DNA from: Halomonas sp. TA22
GTDB taxonomy: Bacteria > Pseudomonadota > Gammaproteobacteria > Pseudomonadales > Halomonadaceae
DNA: 64,000 bases
NCBI RefSeq assembly: GCF_013009075.1
Contig: NZ_CP053108.1
Span: 806,001 to 870,000 of the forward strand
Reading direction: 5' to 3'
A program made the position numbers and the translations under genes. Below the pieces are notes generated by a model. The model was given only the letters and a program-made list of their open reading frames with translations. It searched no databases and had not been told where the DNA came from. Position 1 is the stretch's first letter. The number at the start of each line of letters is the position of its first letter. Shown here in pieces: positions 29,170-38,758 of the stretch.

Positions 29170-30582
29170 TCAATCACGCTCCGGCGATGCTCGCTCCATC
29201 GCCTCGGCGCTTTTGTGCGCTGACGGAATTCGCCACACGCTGATCATCAAGGCTATCGCAGCGGCAATGCAGCCCAACCACAGCGACGACTGCACCGAAC
29301 CGGCACCGGCGGCCAGGAACACACCCACCAGCGCCACGCCCAGTGACTGACCGACGGTGCGCGTGGTGCTCAGCACACCGGAGGCACTGGTGCTTCGCTC
29401 TCGCGGCACACTGGTCATCATTTCGCGATTGTTGGGCGGCTGGAACAACCCGAAACCGATCCCGCACAGCCCGATACGCCAGAGACTGTCGAACATGCTG
29501 GCATCGCTGTCGAGCAGCGCAAGCGACACCAATCCCAACAGCAGCGCCGTCAAGCCGGCACTGGAGAGTATGCCGGGGTTGACGCGATCCGCCAGTCGCC
29601 CGGCCATGGGCCCCACCAGCATGATGGCCAGCGGCCAAGGGGTGAACAGCATGGCGGTCTCGAGCGGCGAGAGCCCCCGCTCCTGCTGATAAAGAAAGGA
29701 GAGCGCGACGAAGGCCAGCCCCTGGCCAATGAAAGCCAGCCCGGAGGCGCTGACCGCAAGCGAGAAGCGCCGCTCGGCGAACAGCGACAGTGGCAGCAGC
29801 GGATGCGAGGCGCGTCGCTGGCGACGAATGAACAGCGTGATCGAAACCAGGCACAGCAGCGTCCAGGCCAGTACCTGCCATGGCGACATGCCATGACCAA
29901 GTCCGTCCATGGCGATGAAGAAGCTGCCCAGCATGACCACCGAATAGACCGCGCCACGCCCATCGAAGGCACCGCGCCGGCGCGGCTCCCGGGGCATGGC
30001 CCGCCAGGCCAGCAGCAATGAGCAGAGCCCGAGCGGCACATGCAGGGCAAATAGCCACGGCCAGTTAGCAAACGAGAGCACGATACCCCCCAGAGCGGGC
30101 CCTACCGCATAGCCACCCGCCACCACCAGGGCACTGAGCCCCAGGGCGCTGCCCAACAGGCGCGTGGGAAAGATCATCCGGTAGAGCGAAGGGCCAATGG
30201 AGAGCGTGGCGGCAGCCCCCAGTCCCTGCAGGGCGCGAAATGCCAGCAAGGGCTCCAGGCGAGTCGATAACGCCGCCCCGAAGGAAGCGATCACGAACAC
30301 GGCAAGCCCCGCCAGATAAAGACGGCGCCGGCTGACCAGTTCACTGAAGGAGGCGAACACCAGCAGGAAGGCTGCAGTGACGATCTGGAACAAGTTGACC
30401 ACCCACACCGCTCGCGAGGCCGATATCTCCAGATCCTGAGCAATGGAAGGCAATGCGATGTTGATCATGGTGGCGTCCATGACCGCCATCAGAGTACCCA
30501 ACATCAGCGCCAGCACGGCGACACGGCGCTCGGGGCCCGGCAGACCGTCATCGCCGGGGCGGGTCTCGAACATTCGACTCAT
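29170..30582 (-). CDS. DHA2-type MFS multidrug efflux transporter
   Basis: 470 residues with 12-14 hydrophobic helices. The motif FRALQGLGAAATL (motif C-like region) and VSRRRLYLAGL (motif A) with an intracellular VMDATMINIALPSIAQ start fit the EmrB/QacA (DHA2) family, proton-driven exporters of drugs or metabolites. The substrate is unknown. ATG 30582 is favoured: AGGTGA is seven bases away. It is a single-gene unit after a terminator. Confidence 0.87.
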   Translation of the reverse strand: MSRMFETRPGDDGLPGPERRVAVLALMLGTLMAVMDATMINIALPSIAQDLEISASRAVWVVNLFQIVTAAFLLVFASFSELVSRRRLYLAGLAVFVIASFGAALSTRLEPLLAFRALQGLGAAATLSIGPSLYRMIFPTRLLGSALGLSALVVAGGYAVGPALGGIVLSFANWPWLFALHVPLGLCSLLLAWRAMPREPRRRGAFDGRGAVYSVVMLGSFFIAMDGLGHGMSPWQVLAWTLLCLVSITLFIRRQRRASHPLLPLSLFAERRFSLAVSASGLAFIGQGLAFVALSFLYQQERGLSPLETAMLFTPWPLAIMLVGPMAGRLADRVNPGILSSAGLTALLLGLVSLALLDSDASMFDSLWRIGLCGIGFGLFQPPNNREMMTSVPRERSTSASGVLSTTRTVGQSLGVALVGVFLAAGAGSVQSSLWLGCIAAAIALMISVWRIPSAHKSAEAMERASPERD

Positions 30583-30616
30583 GAACACATCACCTAAAGC
30601 ATAAGGACTGAAACGA

Positions 30617-30640
30617 GAAAACCGGCCTTGGCCGGTCTCG
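30617..30640 (-). terminator. Terminator of the prfB-lysS operon
   Basis: ACCGGCC (30621-30627) and GGCCGGT (30630-30636) form a tight stem. Read on the minus strand it is followed by TTTTCTCGTTTC. It lies about 120 bases past the stop of the small acidic gene. Confidence 0.75.
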
Positions 30641-30755
30641 ATGAATCATCAACGCATTTGCCGTGACGCCATATATAGCCTTCGGCACTCATCCCACTCT
30701 CAATTCACCGACTTGCCTTGCCGTCTCGATTTGCCACTGCAGCGATCTACTAAGA

Positions 30756-31142
30756 TCAATCCTGGTCAGTCTCGAGCAATAGGGCATCGTCCATCTCGGC
30801 GATTTCCAGCGGCGCCTCGTCATCCAGATCGACCGCCAGATAGCTGTGCTCGACCTGCACGAAGCGCTGGAACAGCGTCCAGTCGAGGCGTTCGGGCCAT
30901 TGCCGCTCGTCCTCTTCCCAGGCGCGCAACTCAGACTCCAGAATCTCCATGTAGCGCTCGCGCACGAACGCTTCGAGCGCCTCGGGCGTGTCCATTTCGG
31001 GAATCAGATAAACGGTGTTCTCACTATCGACGTCATCGAGTGTCAAGTCGTCGTCGCCTACCATCGGCTCCAGGCTATTGATCCAATCCAGGAACAGCTG
31101 GGTCGGCTTGACGCTCAGGGCGGAGCGGTTTAGCAGTTTCAT
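30756..31142 (-). CDS. Conserved small acidic protein of unknown function
   Basis: 128 residues, strongly acidic, starting MKLLNRSALSVKPTQLFLDW and rich in Asp/Glu throughout. I recall similar proteins of unknown function with this MNRSALxxKP opening in pseudomonads, but assign no role. It lies 60 bases after lysS on the same strand, before a terminator, so it is probably the last gene of the prfB-lysS transcript. No membrane segment or signal peptide. Confidence 0.75.
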   Translation of the reverse strand: MKLLNRSALSVKPTQLFLDWINSLEPMVGDDDLTLDDVDSENTVYLIPEMDTPEALEAFVRERYMEILESELRAWEEDERQWPERLDWTLFQRFVQVEHSYLAVDLDDEAPLEIAEMDDALLLETDQD

Positions 31143-31202
31143 CGGACTCTCCTCGACGTCGAAACGCTGATCATTATGGTCGCAAGCCCCGCCGGTTACC
31201 AA

Positions 31203-32705
31203 TTATTCCGGCCGCATCGCCGGAAACAGCAGCACATCGCGAATCGACGGACTATCGGTGAACAGCATCACCAGTCGATCGATGCCGATCCCTTCTCCTG
31301 CCGTGGGCGGCATGCCGTACTCCAGCGCACGCACGTAGTCGGCGTCGTAGTACATCGCTTCCAGATCGCCGGCCTCCTTCTCCGCGGCTTGTTCGCGGAA
31401 GCGCTCGGCCTGGTCCTCGGCATCGTTGAGCTCCGAGAAGCCGTTGGCGATCTCGCGCCCACCGACGAAGAACTCGAAGCGGTCGGTGACGAAGGGGTTG
31501 GCGTCGTTGCGCCGCGCCAGCGGACTCACCTCGGCCGGGTACTCGGTGATGAAGGTCGGCTGGTCGAGCCTGTGCTCGGCGACCTCCTCGAAGATCTCGG
31601 TGTGCAGCTTGCCAAGGCCCCAGCTCTCCTTGACCTGGATGCCGAGTCGCGCAGCGACCGCGCTGGCGGCCTCGCGGCTGTCGAGGTCGCTCTCCTCGAT
31701 GCCTTCGCCATGCTCGAGGATCGCCTGGCGCATGGTCAGCCGCTTGAACGGCTCGCCCAGTGCGTAGGTGGTACCCTGATAGACCAGCGTGGTGGTGCCG
31801 AGCACCTCTTCGGCCGCCTTTCGGATCATCTCCTCGGTGAGGTCGAGCAGGTCTTGGTAGTCGGCATAGGCCCAGTAGAACTCGAGCATGGTGAACTCGG
31901 GGTTGTGACGCGTGGAGAGCCCCTCGTTGCGGAAGTTGCGGTTGATCTCGAAGACCCGCTCGAAGCCCCCCACTACCAGGCGCTTGAGATAGAGCTCCGG
32001 CGCGATGCGCAGGTACATGTCGATATCCAGCGCATTGTGGTGGGTGATGAAGGGGCGCGCCGCCGCGCCGCCGGGAATCGGCTGCAGCATCGGTGTTTCC
32101 ACCTCCATGAAGCCGCGGGCGGTAAAGAAGCGGCGGATCGAAGCGATCACACCGGCCCGCACCTCGAAGGCGCGCCGCGACTCAGGGTTCATGATCAGAT
32201 CGACGTAGCGCTGACGATAGCGACTCTCCTGGTTGGTCAGGCCGTGGAACTTGTCGGGCAGCGGACGCAGGCTCTTGGTCAGCAGCTGAGCCTCGACCAT
32301 CATCACGTAGAGATCGCCCTTCCCGGACTTGTGCACCGGGCCGCGTGCGGCAACGATGTCACCGATATCCCACCCCTTGACGTCGTCGAGCACTTCCTCG
32401 GGCAGCCCCTGCTTGTCGACATAGAGCTGGATCTGCCCGGAGACGTCCTGGATGACGATGAACGGCCCGCGCTTGCGCATGATGCGCCCGGCCACTGCCG
32501 CCTGCCGGCTCAGCGCCTCCAGCTCGGCCTTTTCCTTGTGACCCAGTTCGGCCTCGAGCTCCGCGGCCAGGCTGTCGCGGCGAAAGTCGTTGGGAAAGGC
32601 GCTCTCACCAGTGGCAGCGGCGCGCTCACGACGCGCCGACAGCTTGGCGCGCCGCTCGGCGATCAGGTGGTTCTCATCGTGCTGGGGTTGGTCTTGATTG
32701 GCCAT
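31203..32705 (-). CDS. lysS: Lysyl-tRNA synthetase, class II
   Basis: 500 residues. An N-terminal OB-fold anticodon-binding domain ([25 protein letters not shown]) is followed by the class II core: [12 protein letters not shown] (motif 1), [22 protein letters not shown] (motif 2) and [24 protein letters not shown] (motif 3). It charges tRNA(Lys). It follows prfB by 22 bases, the order in E. coli and Pseudomonas. Confidence 0.97.
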   Translation of the reverse strand: MANQDQPQHDENHLIAERRAKLSARRERAAATGESAFPNDFRRDSLAAELEAELGHKEKAELEALSRQAAVAGRIMRKRGPFIVIQDVSGQIQLYVDKQGLPEEVLDDVKGWDIGDIVAARGPVHKSGKGDLYVMMVEAQLLTKSLRPLPDKFHGLTNQESRYRQRYVDLIMNPESRRAFEVRAGVIASIRRFFTARGFMEVETPMLQPIPGGAAARPFITHHNALDIDMYLRIAPELYLKRLVVGGFERVFEINRNFRNEGLSTRHNPEFTMLEFYWAYADYQDLLDLTEEMIRKAAEEVLGTTTLVYQGTTYALGEPFKRLTMRQAILEHGEGIEESDLDSREAASAVAARLGIQVKESWGLGKLHTEIFEEVAEHRLDQPTFITEYPAEVSPLARRNDANPFVTDRFEFFVGGREIANGFSELNDAEDQAERFREQAAEKEAGDLEAMYYDADYVRALEYGMPPTAGEGIGIDRLVMLFTDSPSIRDVLLFPAMRPE

Positions 32706-32727
32706 TACGCTACCCGTTGAAAGTGGA

Positions 32728-33826
32728 TCACAAGCCTTGCTTCAGACTGGCTTCGATGAACTGGTCCAGATCGCCGTCCAGCACCTTGTCGCAGTTGCTG
32801 GACTGCACGCCGGTGCGCAAATCCTTGATGCGCTGGTCATCAAGCACGTAGGAGCGGATCTGGCTGCCCCAGCCGATGTCGGCCTTGGAGTCCTCGGCCT
32901 GCTGCTTGGCGGCGTTGCGCTTCTGCATCTCATGCTCCCACAGTTTCGCCTTGAGCTGTTTCATGGCGAAGTCGCGGTTGGCGTGCTGGCTGCGCTGGTT
33001 CTGGCAAGCCACCACGATGCCGGTAGGCACGTGGGTGATGCGCACCGCCGAGTCGGTGGTGTTGACGTGCTGACCGCCGGCACCGCTGGAGCGATAGGTA
33101 TCGGTACGGATGTCGGCCGGGTTGATCTCGACCTCGAAGCTGTCATCGACCTCAGGCGACAGGAACACCGAAGCGAACGAGGTGTGACGCCGGCCGCCGG
33201 AGTCGAACGGGCTCTTGCGCACCAGGCGGTGCACGCCGGTTTCGGTACGCAACCAGCCGAAGGCGTGGTCACCCTGGATATGCACCGTGGCCGACTTGAT
33301 ACCGGCCACCTCGCCTGCCGACACCTCGGTCAGCTCGGCCTTGAAGCCATGGTGCTCGGCCCAGCGCAGGTACATGCGCAGCAGCATGTTGGCCCAGTCC
33401 TGGGCCTCGGTGCCGCCGGAGCCGGCCTGAATGTCGAGATAGGCGTTGCTCTCGTCCATCTCGCCTGCGAACATGCGCCGGAATTCGAGCTTGGCCAGGC
33501 TGGCCTGCAGCCCGTCGAGCTCCTTCTGGACTTCGGCGACGGTTTCCTCGTCATCCTCCATCACTGCAAGTTCGAGCAGGTCGCGGCTGTCGGCCAATCC
33601 CTGATCGAGCTCATCGATGGTCTGCACCACCAGCTCGAGGGAGGCGCGCTCCTTGCCCAGTTTCTGGGCGTAGTCCGGGTCGTTCCAGACGTCGGGATTC
33701 TCTAGCTCGCGGGAGACTTCCTCTAGCCGGTCCTTCTTCTCGGCATAGTCAAAGATACCCCCTCAGGACGTCTGTCCGCTCGGACAGGTCCTTGATGAGG
33801 TTGTTGATCGGGTTGATCTCTAGCAT
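32728..33826 (-). CDS. prfB: Peptide chain release factor 2, made by programmed +1 frameshift
   Basis: 365 residues read through a frameshift. Zero-frame starts at ATG 33826 ([16 protein letters not shown]) and meets TGA as codon 26 (33749-33751). Shifting +1 at CTT-TGA-C enters the long frame that reaches 32728. The product has the SPF stop-codon-reading tripeptide ([11 protein letters not shown]) and the catalytic [12 protein letters not shown]2 ends translation at UGA and UAA; the frameshift is its autoregulation. A simple reading frame call would begin 200 bases too late, at 33630. Confidence 0.97.
33746..33763 (-). promoter_or_regulatory. prfB programmed frameshift site
   Basis: On the minus strand AGGGGG lies three bases before CTTTGAC, the canonical arrangement: an internal Shine-Dalgarno-like element, the slippery CTT, and the UGA with a C after it that slows termination. 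Matches the E. coli site base for base in the core. Confidence 0.96.
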
Positions 33827-33959
33827 GGGATGACGGCCTGAAGATGTGCTTGGGCGTAAAGACCGTCGCGCATAAAAGGCGACGGCGCTGAAAAGCCCAC
33901 CATTGTAGCGAAACCCTCACCCGCCAGCCATCCCGCTCGCTGCTTCATAGAAAGCAGAA

Positions 33960-33977
33960 GCCCGGCCGAAGCCGGGC
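33960..33977 (-). terminator. Terminator after fadL
   Basis: GCCCGGC (33960-33966) pairs with GCCGGGC (33971-33977) around CGAA. On the minus strand TTCTGCTTTC follows. It lies 20 bases past the fadL stop. Confidence 0.85.
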
Positions 33978-33997
33978 AACCCTTCCATGCGCGAGCA

Positions 33998-35326
33998 TCA
34001 GAAGCGATAGGTGAGCTGGGCACCGAAGCCATGGGCCTCGTTCTTGTAATTGGCGGAGTAGTTGGCACCACCCACCCCATTCAACAGATCATTGCGAGAT
34101 TGCTCGATAAACGTTTCCCGCTCGGTCAGATAGGAGTAAGCCACATCTACCGTCAGATCAGGCACAGGAGTCCAGCCGGCGCCGATGGAGAAGATACGCC
34201 GATCATCGGAAGGAATCCGCACGCTACGATGTTGATCGCTGGTTGGCGTATTGTCGAGTGTTACCCCTGCACGCAGCGCCCACTGATTATTGAGCTGATA
34301 CTCGCCACCCACGGCAAATGCCCAAGCATTGGAGTAATCTTGAGTCTCAAGAGTAATCTGGTTGCCTTGACTGCCAGTGACAAGAATCTGATCGAAGCGG
34401 CTCCAGCGCGTCCAGGAAGCACCCGCCATCAATTTGAGATTATTGCTCATCTGCTGGGTGACAGAGAAATTAACGGTTTCTGGCGTGATCAGATCAAGAT
34501 TGGCCGAATCAACAGCCACCACGTTACCCGCCGGATCGGTGGCCCTAAAATCACCCGTCAGGGTGTAATCCACCTTGGAGCGATAAGTCAGACCCAAGGT
34601 GGTTTCTGGTACTGGCTGGAAAATCACACCGAGATTATAACCCCATCCTTCATCATCGCCTTCGACACGCGAGTCGATATCACCAGCAGGGTTGAAATCG
34701 GCCGAGGTTGGCAACTGACGACGCAACTCTCCGTCGACCCGGTTATAGGTGACCCCAGCGCCCACGGCCCATTGCTCGTTGAACCGGTAGGAGACCGTTG
34801 GCTGGGCGCTGATGACGCGTACTTCCGTATAATCCCCAAAATAACGGCCTTGGAAATCGTTCTCGTAATCGGTCTTGGAGCCGAAGGGCGCATAGACTCC
34901 GAAGCCAAAGGCCAGACGCTCGTTGATGGGCTGAGCATAGAAGGCGAAGGGGACCAGAGTACCGGGGACCATGTCCCCCTCGTTACCGCCAGGAATAGAC
35001 CCCACCGGGACCTGCATGCCGATTGGCGCCCCCCCTTGGGCAACACCGGCATCTACCGTCCTGTTGGCGGTTACATTGTTAATGTCGCTATTGACGTTGA
35101 GGTAGGTTCCCCCTGCAGTCAGTTGCGCCCGGTCGAGAAATGACATCCCCGCTGGGTTGCCGAACACGATGGTCGCATCGTTGACATTCGAGCTGCGACC
35201 GGCATGACCGTATCCCTGACCACTGACACTTTGCTCGTTGATCTGGTAACCGCCAGCGTTGGCCTGAACAGCGATAGTTGCGAAAGCAACGGCCACCGCG
35301 AGCTTATTAAATTTATTGTTTATCAT
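33998..35326 (-). CDS. fadL: FadL/OmpP1 family outer membrane transporter
   Basis: 442 residues with a signal peptide (MINNKFNKLAVAVAFA..., cleavage likely after ANA at residue 24). The N-terminal hatch has SVSGQGYGHAG and the NPAG motif (NDATIVFGNPAGM) typical of FadL/TodX (PF03349), and the C-terminus ends in an aromatic residue (LTYRF) as outer membrane barrels do. It should let long-chain fatty acids or other hydrophobic molecules cross the outer membrane. An upstream PsrA-like site suggests fatty-acid control. Substrate is inferred. Confidence 0.9.
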   Translation of the reverse strand: MINNKFNKLAVAVAFATIAVQANAGGYQINEQSVSGQGYGHAGRSSNVNDATIVFGNPAGMSFLDRAQLTAGGTYLNVNSDINNVTANRTVDAGVAQGGAPIGMQVPVGSIPGGNEGDMVPGTLVPFAFYAQPINERLAFGFGVYAPFGSKTDYENDFQGRYFGDYTEVRVISAQPTVSYRFNEQWAVGAGVTYNRVDGELRRQLPTSADFNPAGDIDSRVEGDDEGWGYNLGVIFQPVPETTLGLTYRSKVDYTLTGDFRATDPAGNVVAVDSANLDLITPETVNFSVTQQMSNNLKLMAGASWTRWSRFDQILVTGSQGNQITLETQDYSNAWAFAVGGEYQLNNQWALRAGVTLDNTPTSDQHRSVRIPSDDRRIFSIGAGWTPVPDLTVDVAYSYLTERETFIEQSRNDLLNGVGGANYSANYKNEAHGFGAQLTYRF

Positions 35327-35456
35327 TAAACATCCTGCTCCAGTAAGAAAACGCTGGATTGATGGGTGATGAGTGATTGCCCGGCTGGGCAAGGGCGTGC
35401 CTTTTCTTGGCCACGTGCCCACTCTTTTTGGCCTAAAGCGCCGCCATGTTCAAGGC

Positions 35457-35470
35457 CAAACGTTCGTTTT
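35457..35470. promoter_or_regulatory. PsrA-like operator upstream of fadL
   Basis: CAAACGTTCGTTTT differs by one base from the reported Pseudomonas PsrA consensus (G/C)AAAC-N2-4-GTTT(G/C). Its core AAACG-TT-CGTTT is a perfect palindrome. It lies 131 bases upstream of the fadL start. PsrA represses fatty-acid oxidation genes until long-chain acyl ligands appear. Confidence 0.45.
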
Positions 35471-35576
35471 AATACAAAATCCGTTAATACTTTAGTATTG
35501 CAAGCGATTGATATTATGAACTTTCATCAACTTAGCCGCTACACATCAATGCGCATGAGAGATGGCTCGACCCTGC

Positions 35577-35608
35577 TTGACCATGGGGTAACCCATAGGT
35601 TTTACACT
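35577..35608 (+). promoter_or_regulatory. MerR-type promoter and operator of merR-copA
   Basis: TTGACC (35577-35582) and TACACT (35603-35608) are separated by 20 bases, longer than the usual 17, as in MerR-activated promoters. The spacer holds the dyad ATGGG-GTAA-CCCAT within an ACC...GGT frame. It lies 32 bases upstream of the merR start, suggesting autoregulation of the operon. Confidence 0.65.
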
Positions 35609-35640
35609 GAATTCACTTCCCTCCGACCCAAGAGGTCGTC

Positions 35641-36099
35641 ATGAAAGTCAGTGAACTTGCCAAGCGCGCCGGGGTCACCGGCGAAACCGTACGCCACTAC
35701 ACACGTGAGGGGCTTCTGACCCCGCGCCGTCATCCTGACAATGGCTATCAACTCTACGATGGGCACGACCTGTCGCGCCTGCGCTTCATCCAGCGCGCTC
35801 GCACCTTGGGCTTCAGCGTGCGCGAGATCGGCGAGATCCTCGCCCATGCCGATCACGGCGACTCTCCCTGCCCGCTGGTGCGTGACCTGCTGGCGGCCCG
35901 ACTGCCCCAGATCCGCGAGCGTATCGCCAGACTCCAGGCCCTGGCGGCACGCATGGAGCAGGCCCTCGATACTTGGTCCGACATGCCTGACGGCACGCCG
36001 AATGGGCATAGCCTTTGCCGCTTGATCGAAAGCTTTCCCGCACCCGTCGAAGCCTCGGACGAAGGGAAGTCCACGTCTCAAGGAGGCGAGTCATCATGA
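35641..36099 (+). CDS. MerR family metal-responsive regulator
   Basis: 152 residues. Winged helix at 1-70 ([26 protein letters not shown]...[17 protein letters not shown]), then the dimerisation helix ([19 protein letters not shown]). By alignment to CueR, position 77 is Cys, the mark of divalent-metal sensors (CueR has Ser). The metal loop keeps one cysteine (HSLCRLIE, Cys126) while the first CueR cysteine appears replaced by Met115. It overlaps copA by ATGA and so controls the ATPase. Effector uncertain: Cu, Zn, Cd or Pb. Confidence 0.88.
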   Translation: MKVSELAKRAGVTGETVRHYTREGLLTPRRHPDNGYQLYDGHDLSRLRFIQRARTLGFSVREIGEILAHADHGDSPCPLVRDLLAARLPQIRERIARLQALAARMEQALDTWSDMPDGTPNGHSLCRLIESFPAPVEASDEGKSTSQGGESS

Positions 36100-38645
36100 G
36101 CGTACATCACGAGCGTCATGTTCCGGGAATCAGTTGCCAGGGGTGCGTCGGCAAGATCCGCCGCGCCATCGTGACCGAAGACACGGAGGCGGAGGTCACC
36201 GGCTTTCCGCAGCAGAAGCGCCTGGAGGTCACCACCCGGCTCGATGGCGAACGCCTCGATCGGCTGCTCGAGGAGAGTGGCTTTCCCGCCGGTGAAATCA
36301 AGCTCCAATCCGCGTCGGCGACACCACAAGCCGAAGCAGCCCCCGCCTCGACCGCACGCCAAGCGCCACCCGTCACGCAGCGCCTGTCGCTCTCGGGCAT
36401 GACCTGCGCGAGCTGCGTACGCAGCGTACAGGAGGCCTTGAGACGCACCCCCGGCGTGACGCGCGCCGAGGTCAATTTCGGTACCCATACCGCCCAGGTC
36501 AGCGGCACGGCCTCGCTTGATTCCCTCGTCAAGGCAGTGGCGGAGGCCGGCTACGGCGCCGAACCGATCGTCGACCTGCACCAGGCCCAGGCCACGCGCA
36601 GCGCCAACGATGCCGCCGAGTATCGCCGCCGCTTGCGCGGCAGTGCCCTGTCGCTTGCGCTTGCGGTACCGCTGATGGCCAGCATGTTCGTCTACCACCC
36701 GCATCCGGTGGGTACCGGCCGGCTGTTCTGGCTGGTGGTCGGCCTGCTCACGCTGGCCATACTGGCAGGGCCTGGCCGGCACTTCTTCGTCAACGCATGG
36801 AAGGCGTTCAGGCATCACCAGGCCAACATGGACACGCTGATCGCCATCGGCACCGGTACCGCCTGGCTCTACTCAATGGTGGTAGTGCTGTTTGCCCACT
36901 GGCTACCCGCCGTGGCCCACGGCATCTATTTCGAGGCCTCAGCGATGATCGTCGGCCTGGTGCTGCTCGGCAACGCCATGGAGCTCAAGGCCCGCGGTCG
37001 CACCAGCGAGGCGCTCAAGCGCCTGCTCGATCTGCAGAGCCGCACGGCCCGAGTGATACGCGACGGCGAGGAGCGCGAAGTGGCAATCGACGAAGTGATG
37101 CCCAGCGATCGCATCCGCGTGCGCCCCGGCGAGCGCCTGCCCGTGGATGGCGAAGTCGAAGAGGGCAACTCCCATATCGACGAATCGATGCTCACCGGCG
37201 AGCCGATTCCCGTGGCCAAGCGTCAGGGCGATGAGGTGAGCGCCGGCACCGTCAACGGCAAGGGCGGGCTCGTCTACCGAGCGACCCGCGTCGGCGCCGA
37301 TACCCGTCTGGGGCAGATCACCGACCAGGTGGCCCGCGCTCAGAACAGCAAGCCGCCGATCGGTGCCCTGGCCGACAAGGTATCGAGCATCTTCGTGCCC
37401 ACGGTGATGATCATCGCCGTGGCCACGGCATTGGTGTGGTTCAACATCGGCCCCGAGCCGCGCATGGTCCATATGCTGGTCGCAGCGACCACCGTGTTGA
37501 TCATCGCCTGCCCCTGCGCGCTGGGGCTGGCCACACCGATCTCGACCATGATCGGCATCGGCAAGGCCGCCGAACATGGGGTACTGGTCAGAAACGGCGA
37601 GGCGCTGCAGACCGCCAGCCGGCTCACCACCCTGCTGGTCGACAAGACCGGCACCCTGACCCAAGGCAAGCCGAAGGTCACCGATGCCGAGTGGCTCGCA
37701 GGCGATACTCAGCGCGTTCTGCCTCTGGTCGCCGCCCTCGAGCGCGGCTCGGAGCATCCGTTGGCCACGGCCCTGCTTACCTATTCTCAAGAGCGAGAAG
37801 AAGCGGGTACCCCGCCCGCTGAAATCCGCGATTTCCAGAGCATCACCGGCGGCGGCGTGACGGCGCGCGACGCCGAGGGCCGCCTGCTGCGCCTGGGCAA
37901 TGCGCGCCTGCTCGAGGAGGCGGGGATCGATCTTTCACTGGGCCGTGAGCGTGCCGAACGACTCGAGAAACAGGCGCGTACCGTGGTCTATTTAAGCGTG
38001 GGCGAGCAGCTGACCGCGCTGTTCGGCATCAGCGACCCGCTGCGCGCCGACAGCCTCGCTGCGGTGAAGCGGCTGCAGGGTGATGGCCTGCGAGTGGTGA
38101 TGCTGACCGGCGACAACGCCCATACCGCCGCTGCCATCGCGCGTGAAGTCGGCATCGACGACTATCGCGCCGGGCTGATGCCGGAGGAGAAGCACGCCGA
38201 GATCGAGCGGCGCCAGGCAGCCGGCGAGATCGTCGGCATGGTCGGCGACGGCATCAACGATGCCCCGGCGCTGGCTCGCGCCAATGTCGGCTTCGCCATT
38301 GGCCAGGGCACCGATGTCGCCATCGAGAGTGCCGGCATCACCCTGATGCGTGACTCGCTGCACGGCGTAGCCGACGCCATCGAGATCAGCCGTGCCACCC
38401 TGCGTAACATCAAGCAGAACCTGTGGGGGGCTTTCGGTTACAACAGCTTGTGCATTCCCATCGCCGCCGGCGTCTTCTATCCCCTCACCGGCATGCTGCT
38501 CTCGCCGATGATCGCCGCCGCGGCGATGTCGCTCTCCTCGCTCACCGTGGTCAGCAACGCCAACCGCCTGCGGCTGTGGAAATCGAAGGAGTGCGCAACG
38601 CGCGAACGGGTCACGCCGTCACCTGCCGTGGAGGCCACCTTATGA
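36096..38645 (+). CDS. copA: Cu(I)-exporting P1B-type ATPase CopA
   Basis: 849 residues. Two N-terminal metal-binding domains: a divergent one with GISCQGC (Cys14, Cys17) and a standard one with GMTCASC (Cys105, Cys108). Then the P-type core: TGEPIPV, CPC at 472-474, DKTGTLT with phosphorylated Asp516, SEHPLA, and [13 protein letters not shown]. The last helices have YNSLCIP and [12 protein letters not shown], the P1B-1 pattern for Cu(I)/Ag(I). It pumps copper from the cytoplasm to the periplasm. It is coupled to merR upstream and to a 24-residue peptide downstream. Confidence 0.93.
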   Translation: MSVHHERHVPGISCQGCVGKIRRAIVTEDTEAEVTGFPQQKRLEVTTRLDGERLDRLLEESGFPAGEIKLQSASATPQAEAAPASTARQAPPVTQRLSLSGMTCASCVRSVQEALRRTPGVTRAEVNFGTHTAQVSGTASLDSLVKAVAEAGYGAEPIVDLHQAQATRSANDAAEYRRRLRGSALSLALAVPLMASMFVYHPHPVGTGRLFWLVVGLLTLAILAGPGRHFFVNAWKAFRHHQANMDTLIAIGTGTAWLYSMVVVLFAHWLPAVAHGIYFEASAMIVGLVLLGNAMELKARGRTSEALKRLLDLQSRTARVIRDGEEREVAIDEVMPSDRIRVRPGERLPVDGEVEEGNSHIDESMLTGEPIPVAKRQGDEVSAGTVNGKGGLVYRATRVGADTRLGQITDQVARAQNSKPPIGALADKVSSIFVPTVMIIAVATALVWFNIGPEPRMVHMLVAATTVLIIACPCALGLATPISTMIGIGKAAEHGVLVRNGEALQTASRLTTLLVDKTGTLTQGKPKVTDAEWLAGDTQRVLPLVAALERGSEHPLATALLTYSQEREEAGTPPAEIRDFQSITGGGVTARDAEGRLLRLGNARLLEEAGIDLSLGRERAERLEKQARTVVYLSVGEQLTALFGISDPLRADSLAAVKRLQGDGLRVVMLTGDNAHTAAAIAREVGIDDYRAGLMPEEKHAEIERRQAAGEIVGMVGDGINDAPALARANVGFAIGQGTDVAIESAGITLMRDSLHGVADAIEISRATLRNIKQNLWGAFGYNSLCIPIAAGVFYPLTGMLLSPMIAAAAMSLSSLTVVSNANRLRLWKSKECATRERVTPSPAVEATL

Positions 38646-38716
38646 CCCTTATCGTCAACCTGATCGGCATGATAGTGATCGTGGCCATCGCCTGGTGGTT
38701 CTGGGGGACCGCCTAG
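38642..38716 (+). CDS. 24-residue single-helix membrane peptide after copA
   Basis: The copA stop overlaps an ATG (ATGA) opening a 24-codon frame: [19 protein letters not shown] then FWGTA and TAG. It is one perfect membrane helix ending in a Trp/Phe-rich WWFW. The same helix-plus-WWFW opening is found, as far as I recall, at the start of cupredoxin-domain proteins encoded next to copper ATPases; here the copper domain is missing, with stops just beyond. It could be a remnant or a real small ATPase regulator. Coupling and codon use make expression likely. Confidence 0.6.
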   Translation: MTLIVNLIGMIVIVAIAWWFWGTA

Positions 38717-38758
38717 GTGGAACCGCCTAGCCATTAGCTGATTGGCGAAGCGCGCGCC

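Larger units (their letters stand above)
35327..35640. other. Regulatory region between divergent fadL and merR
   Basis: 314 bases without a gene, AT-rich in the middle. It holds the fadL promoter side with a PsrA-like palindrome (35457-35470) and another inverted repeat, AATACT/AGTATT at 35486-35499; and the MerR-type promoter of merR-copA at 35577-35608. A 92-codon plus-strand frame across it has no recognisable protein character. Confidence 0.6.

Noticed and set aside
30641-31081. 146-codon plus-strand frame
   Set aside because: Opposite the conserved acidic gene; Arg/Pro/Ser-rich shadow composition.
31176-32720. 514-codon plus-strand frame opposite lysS
   Set aside because: Antisense shadow of lysS.
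33723-33920. 65-codon minus frame at the start of prfB
   Set aside because: It is out of frame with the true RF2 start; the frameshift model explains the locus.
35366-35644. 92-codon frame between fadL and merR, ending in an ATGA overlap with merR
   Set aside because: The overlap looked like coupling, but the protein has no domain-like pattern, the region is AT-rich, and it would cover the MerR-type promoter.
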